Source of the DNA: Wenzhouxiangella sp. AB-CW3
GTDB lineage: Bacteria; Pseudomonadota; Gammaproteobacteria; Xanthomonadales; Wenzhouxiangellaceae
Length of the DNA stretch: 64,000 nt
NCBI RefSeq assembly: GCF_014725735.1
Contig: NZ_CP061368.1
Coordinates: 1,441,225 to 1,505,224, forward strand
Direction of reading: 5' to 3'
The stretch's first letter is position 1. Every line of letters starts with the position of its first letter. The notes beneath the pieces were generated by a model. That model did no database searches and was not told where the DNA came from. It saw only the letters and a list, made by a program, of their open reading frames with translations. Shown in pieces: positions 62,701 through 64,000 of this stretch. A program made the position numbers and the translations under genes.

Positions 62701-63686
62701 CGGTACTGATCAGGCATATGAAGGACGACTACGGAATGCGGGTCACGACAAGTAAAGTAATGAGGCAAGTCCAGTCTGCAGTGCACGATGCGCTGGATCT
62801 GTTGGACAATGCAGCACTGGACGGAACCCAGGGGCGCGATCGGATAGAGCCGGATCCGCTTCCCAGTCTACTCGAACAATGCGGTCATTTGGCAGAAACC
62901 GATAAAACATCGGACGTCGAGCCCATCCGCACGATTCATCACTTTGCGTGTACTGGTGGCACACTGATCACAAAATGCTTGGCTTGCAGTCCGAATGTTC
63001 ACGCGCTTAGTGAAGTGGACCCACTGAGTACGGTTCCGGCCACTGTGGGCAAATTCGCTCCCAGTGACCTTATTCAGCTGACAGGATTCAGTAACCGTGC
63101 GTCCACCATGGAAGAGAAGCTGGATTTATTTTTGGGTAGCCTGAAAGTACTTCATCAATCCAATCAAAAGAAGGGATTGAGGGTTCTCGTTCGAGACCAT
63201 GCCCACGGCCATTTTTGCATCGGGTCAGCAATCCCTGAACGCCTGACTGTGCGAGAAATCCTCCATAGAACCTTCCCGGTACTTTCCATCGTTACTGTTC
63301 GCCACCCTATCGATTCCTGGTTGGCGTTAAAAGTGAATCACTGGCATCAATTTAATCCTGCGACAGCGGATGAGTATGCCAGACGCTATGAAGTTTTTCT
63401 GGATAAGTATCAAGATGTAATGATGTTTCGCTACGAGGACTTTCTTGAGGACCCGGCCGAGGAACTCGCTTCCATGTGCCGTGCCCTGAACCTTGCATAT
63501 CCAGAAGACTTTCAGGAGCTTTTTTCAGTGCATTCATTCTCTGGCGACAGTGGCCGGAGTGGGGGCAAAATTGAGCCAAGGGTACGCAGGTCAATTCCTG
63601 GTCACGTTCATCAAGAACTCAGGCAATCGAGAGCGTTGTGTCACCTTTGCGAGCGCCTCGGATATGAATGGAATCTGGATCATTGA
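62697..63686 (+). CDS. Sulfotransferase-like protein
   Basis: 329 residues. IHHFACTGGTLITKCLAC matches the 5'-PAPS phosphate loop position, and VRHPIDSWLALKVNHWHQF resembles the 3'-phosphate-binding RHP-x-D-S-W element of bacterial sulfotransferases. MMFRYEDFLEDPAEELASMC is another family hallmark. It would place sulfate on a glycan. The TTG at 62697 overlaps the upstream stop; the ATG at 62718 is an alternative start. Base composition is visibly more AT-rich than the rest of the window, suggesting later acquisition. Confidence 0.82.
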   Translation: MTVLIRHMKDDYGMRVTTSKVMRQVQSAVHDALDLLDNAALDGTQGRDRIEPDPLPSLLEQCGHLAETDKTSDVEPIRTIHHFACTGGTLITKCLACSPNVHALSEVDPLSTVPATVGKFAPSDLIQLTGFSNRASTMEEKLDLFLGSLKVLHQSNQKKGLRVLVRDHAHGHFCIGSAIPERLTVREILHRTFPVLSIVTVRHPIDSWLALKVNHWHQFNPATADEYARRYEVFLDKYQDVMMFRYEDFLEDPAEELASMCRALNLAYPEDFQELFSVHSFSGDSGRSGGKIEPRVRRSIPGHVHQELRQSRALCHLCERLGYEWNLDH

Positions 63687-63730
63687 TCAAGGGGAAATAG
63701 CGCATTCACAGGGATGCTAATTCAAATTCC

Positions 63731-64000
63731 ATGAATCCAACCATTTTCATAACTACTCCCTGTCTGAATGCGGAAGCTACCATAGACAAGACAATCCAGA
63801 GTGTTGTCTCGCAAGCGGGAAAGTTCTCTATTCGCTACCATGTTCAAGATGGTGGCTCACAAGATCGCACATTGGATAAACTGCAGTACTGGCAAACCAC
63901 TATTTCGTCCAAGGCATTCAAAAGCAATTGTGACTCTGTGCTGTTCAGCTACTCAGCCGCGCCCGATGCTGGCATGTATGATGCGCTATTCAATGCAATG
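63731..64000 (+). CDS. GT2-family glycosyltransferase, partial
   Basis: The first 90 codons, running off the right edge. MNPTIFITTPCLNAEATIDK, VVSQAGKFSIRYHVQDGGSQ and SAAPDAGMYDALFNAM match the WcaA-type GT2 N-terminus (the D-G-G-S-x-D nucleotide site, then the SE-x-D-x-G-x-YDAxN-like element, here AAPDAGMYDALFN). It is AT-richer, like the gene before it. It starts 44 bp after the sulfotransferase stop. Confidence 0.85.
   Translation, partial: MNPTIFITTPCLNAEATIDKTIQSVVSQAGKFSIRYHVQDGGSQDRTLDKLQYWQTTISSKAFKSNCDSVLFSYSAAPDAGMYDALFNAM

Overview
The window is a high-GC chromosomal segment, probably from a gammaproteobacterium. The best guess is a halophilic or marine member near Xanthomonadales/Chromatiales (Wenzhouxiangella-like). 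That guess rests on the style of AsnS, GuaB, GuaA, TadA, RND pump and WbpA homologues, an Mrp-type Na+/H+ antiporter, and REP-like intergenic palindromes. It is an inference, not a match to a known genome.

Layout. 1-1.3 kb: end of a multisubunit Na+/H+ antiporter operon (minus). 1.3-5 kb: AEC permease, and a 7TMR-DISM receptor with degenerate GGDEF plus EAL. 5.1-11.5 kb: a four-gene RND efflux operon whose last gene is its TetR-type regulator. 11.6-13.1 kb: a 143-bp tandem array and heptamer tract. 13.1-18.5 kb: housekeeping genes (asnS, IscA-type Fe-S protein, guaB, guaA), with guaB and guaA separated by an inverted heptamer tract. 18.5-25.5 kb: a 50-bp array, then a surface-modification-like cluster (YidC paralogue, tiny YIDPGTG membrane protein, two SAM methyltransferases, sulfatase-fold membrane enzyme). 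25.6-27.8 kb: tadA and a 13-copy 128-bp array. 27.8-36.1 kb: a secreted CotH-kinase/LRR protein, a GMC oxidoreductase with a Tat-type partner, and an M3 lipoprotein peptidase. 36.1-39.5 kb: minisatellites and REPs around a VapBC module and a DUF1295 protein.

39.5-47 kb holds the most interesting locus. It is an nfrB-nfrA-DUF4434-wecB operon resembling the c-di-GMP-controlled polysaccharide system known as the phage N4 receptor. A consensus-like sigma70 promoter precedes it, with a perfect CRP/Clp box near the predicted transcription start. The leader contains a 69-nt long-range hairpin and a second hairpin whose 3' arm covers the start codon.

After tRNA-Leu(UAG), 47.6-64 kb is an accessory polysaccharide region. 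It encodes UDP-GlcA (Ugd), UDP-GlcNAcA (WbpA) and UDP-GlcA 4-epimerase functions, GT2 enzymes, coiled-coil/FkbM-like proteins and a sulfotransferase. Six toxin-antitoxin-like modules are interleaved: two MntA/HepT pairs, three Phd/PIN pairs (one PIN broken), and one wHTH-nucleotidyltransferase/HEPN pair. There are also two stand-alone four-helix-bundle (23S-IVP-like) genes.

Roughly a tenth of the window is repetitive. Three kinds recur: modular palindromic REP elements framed by GTGCGAG/CTCGCAC, minisatellites apparently grown from part of those elements, and period-7 tracts sitting directly behind stop codons. Long open frames inside the arrays are artefacts of GC-rich repeats.
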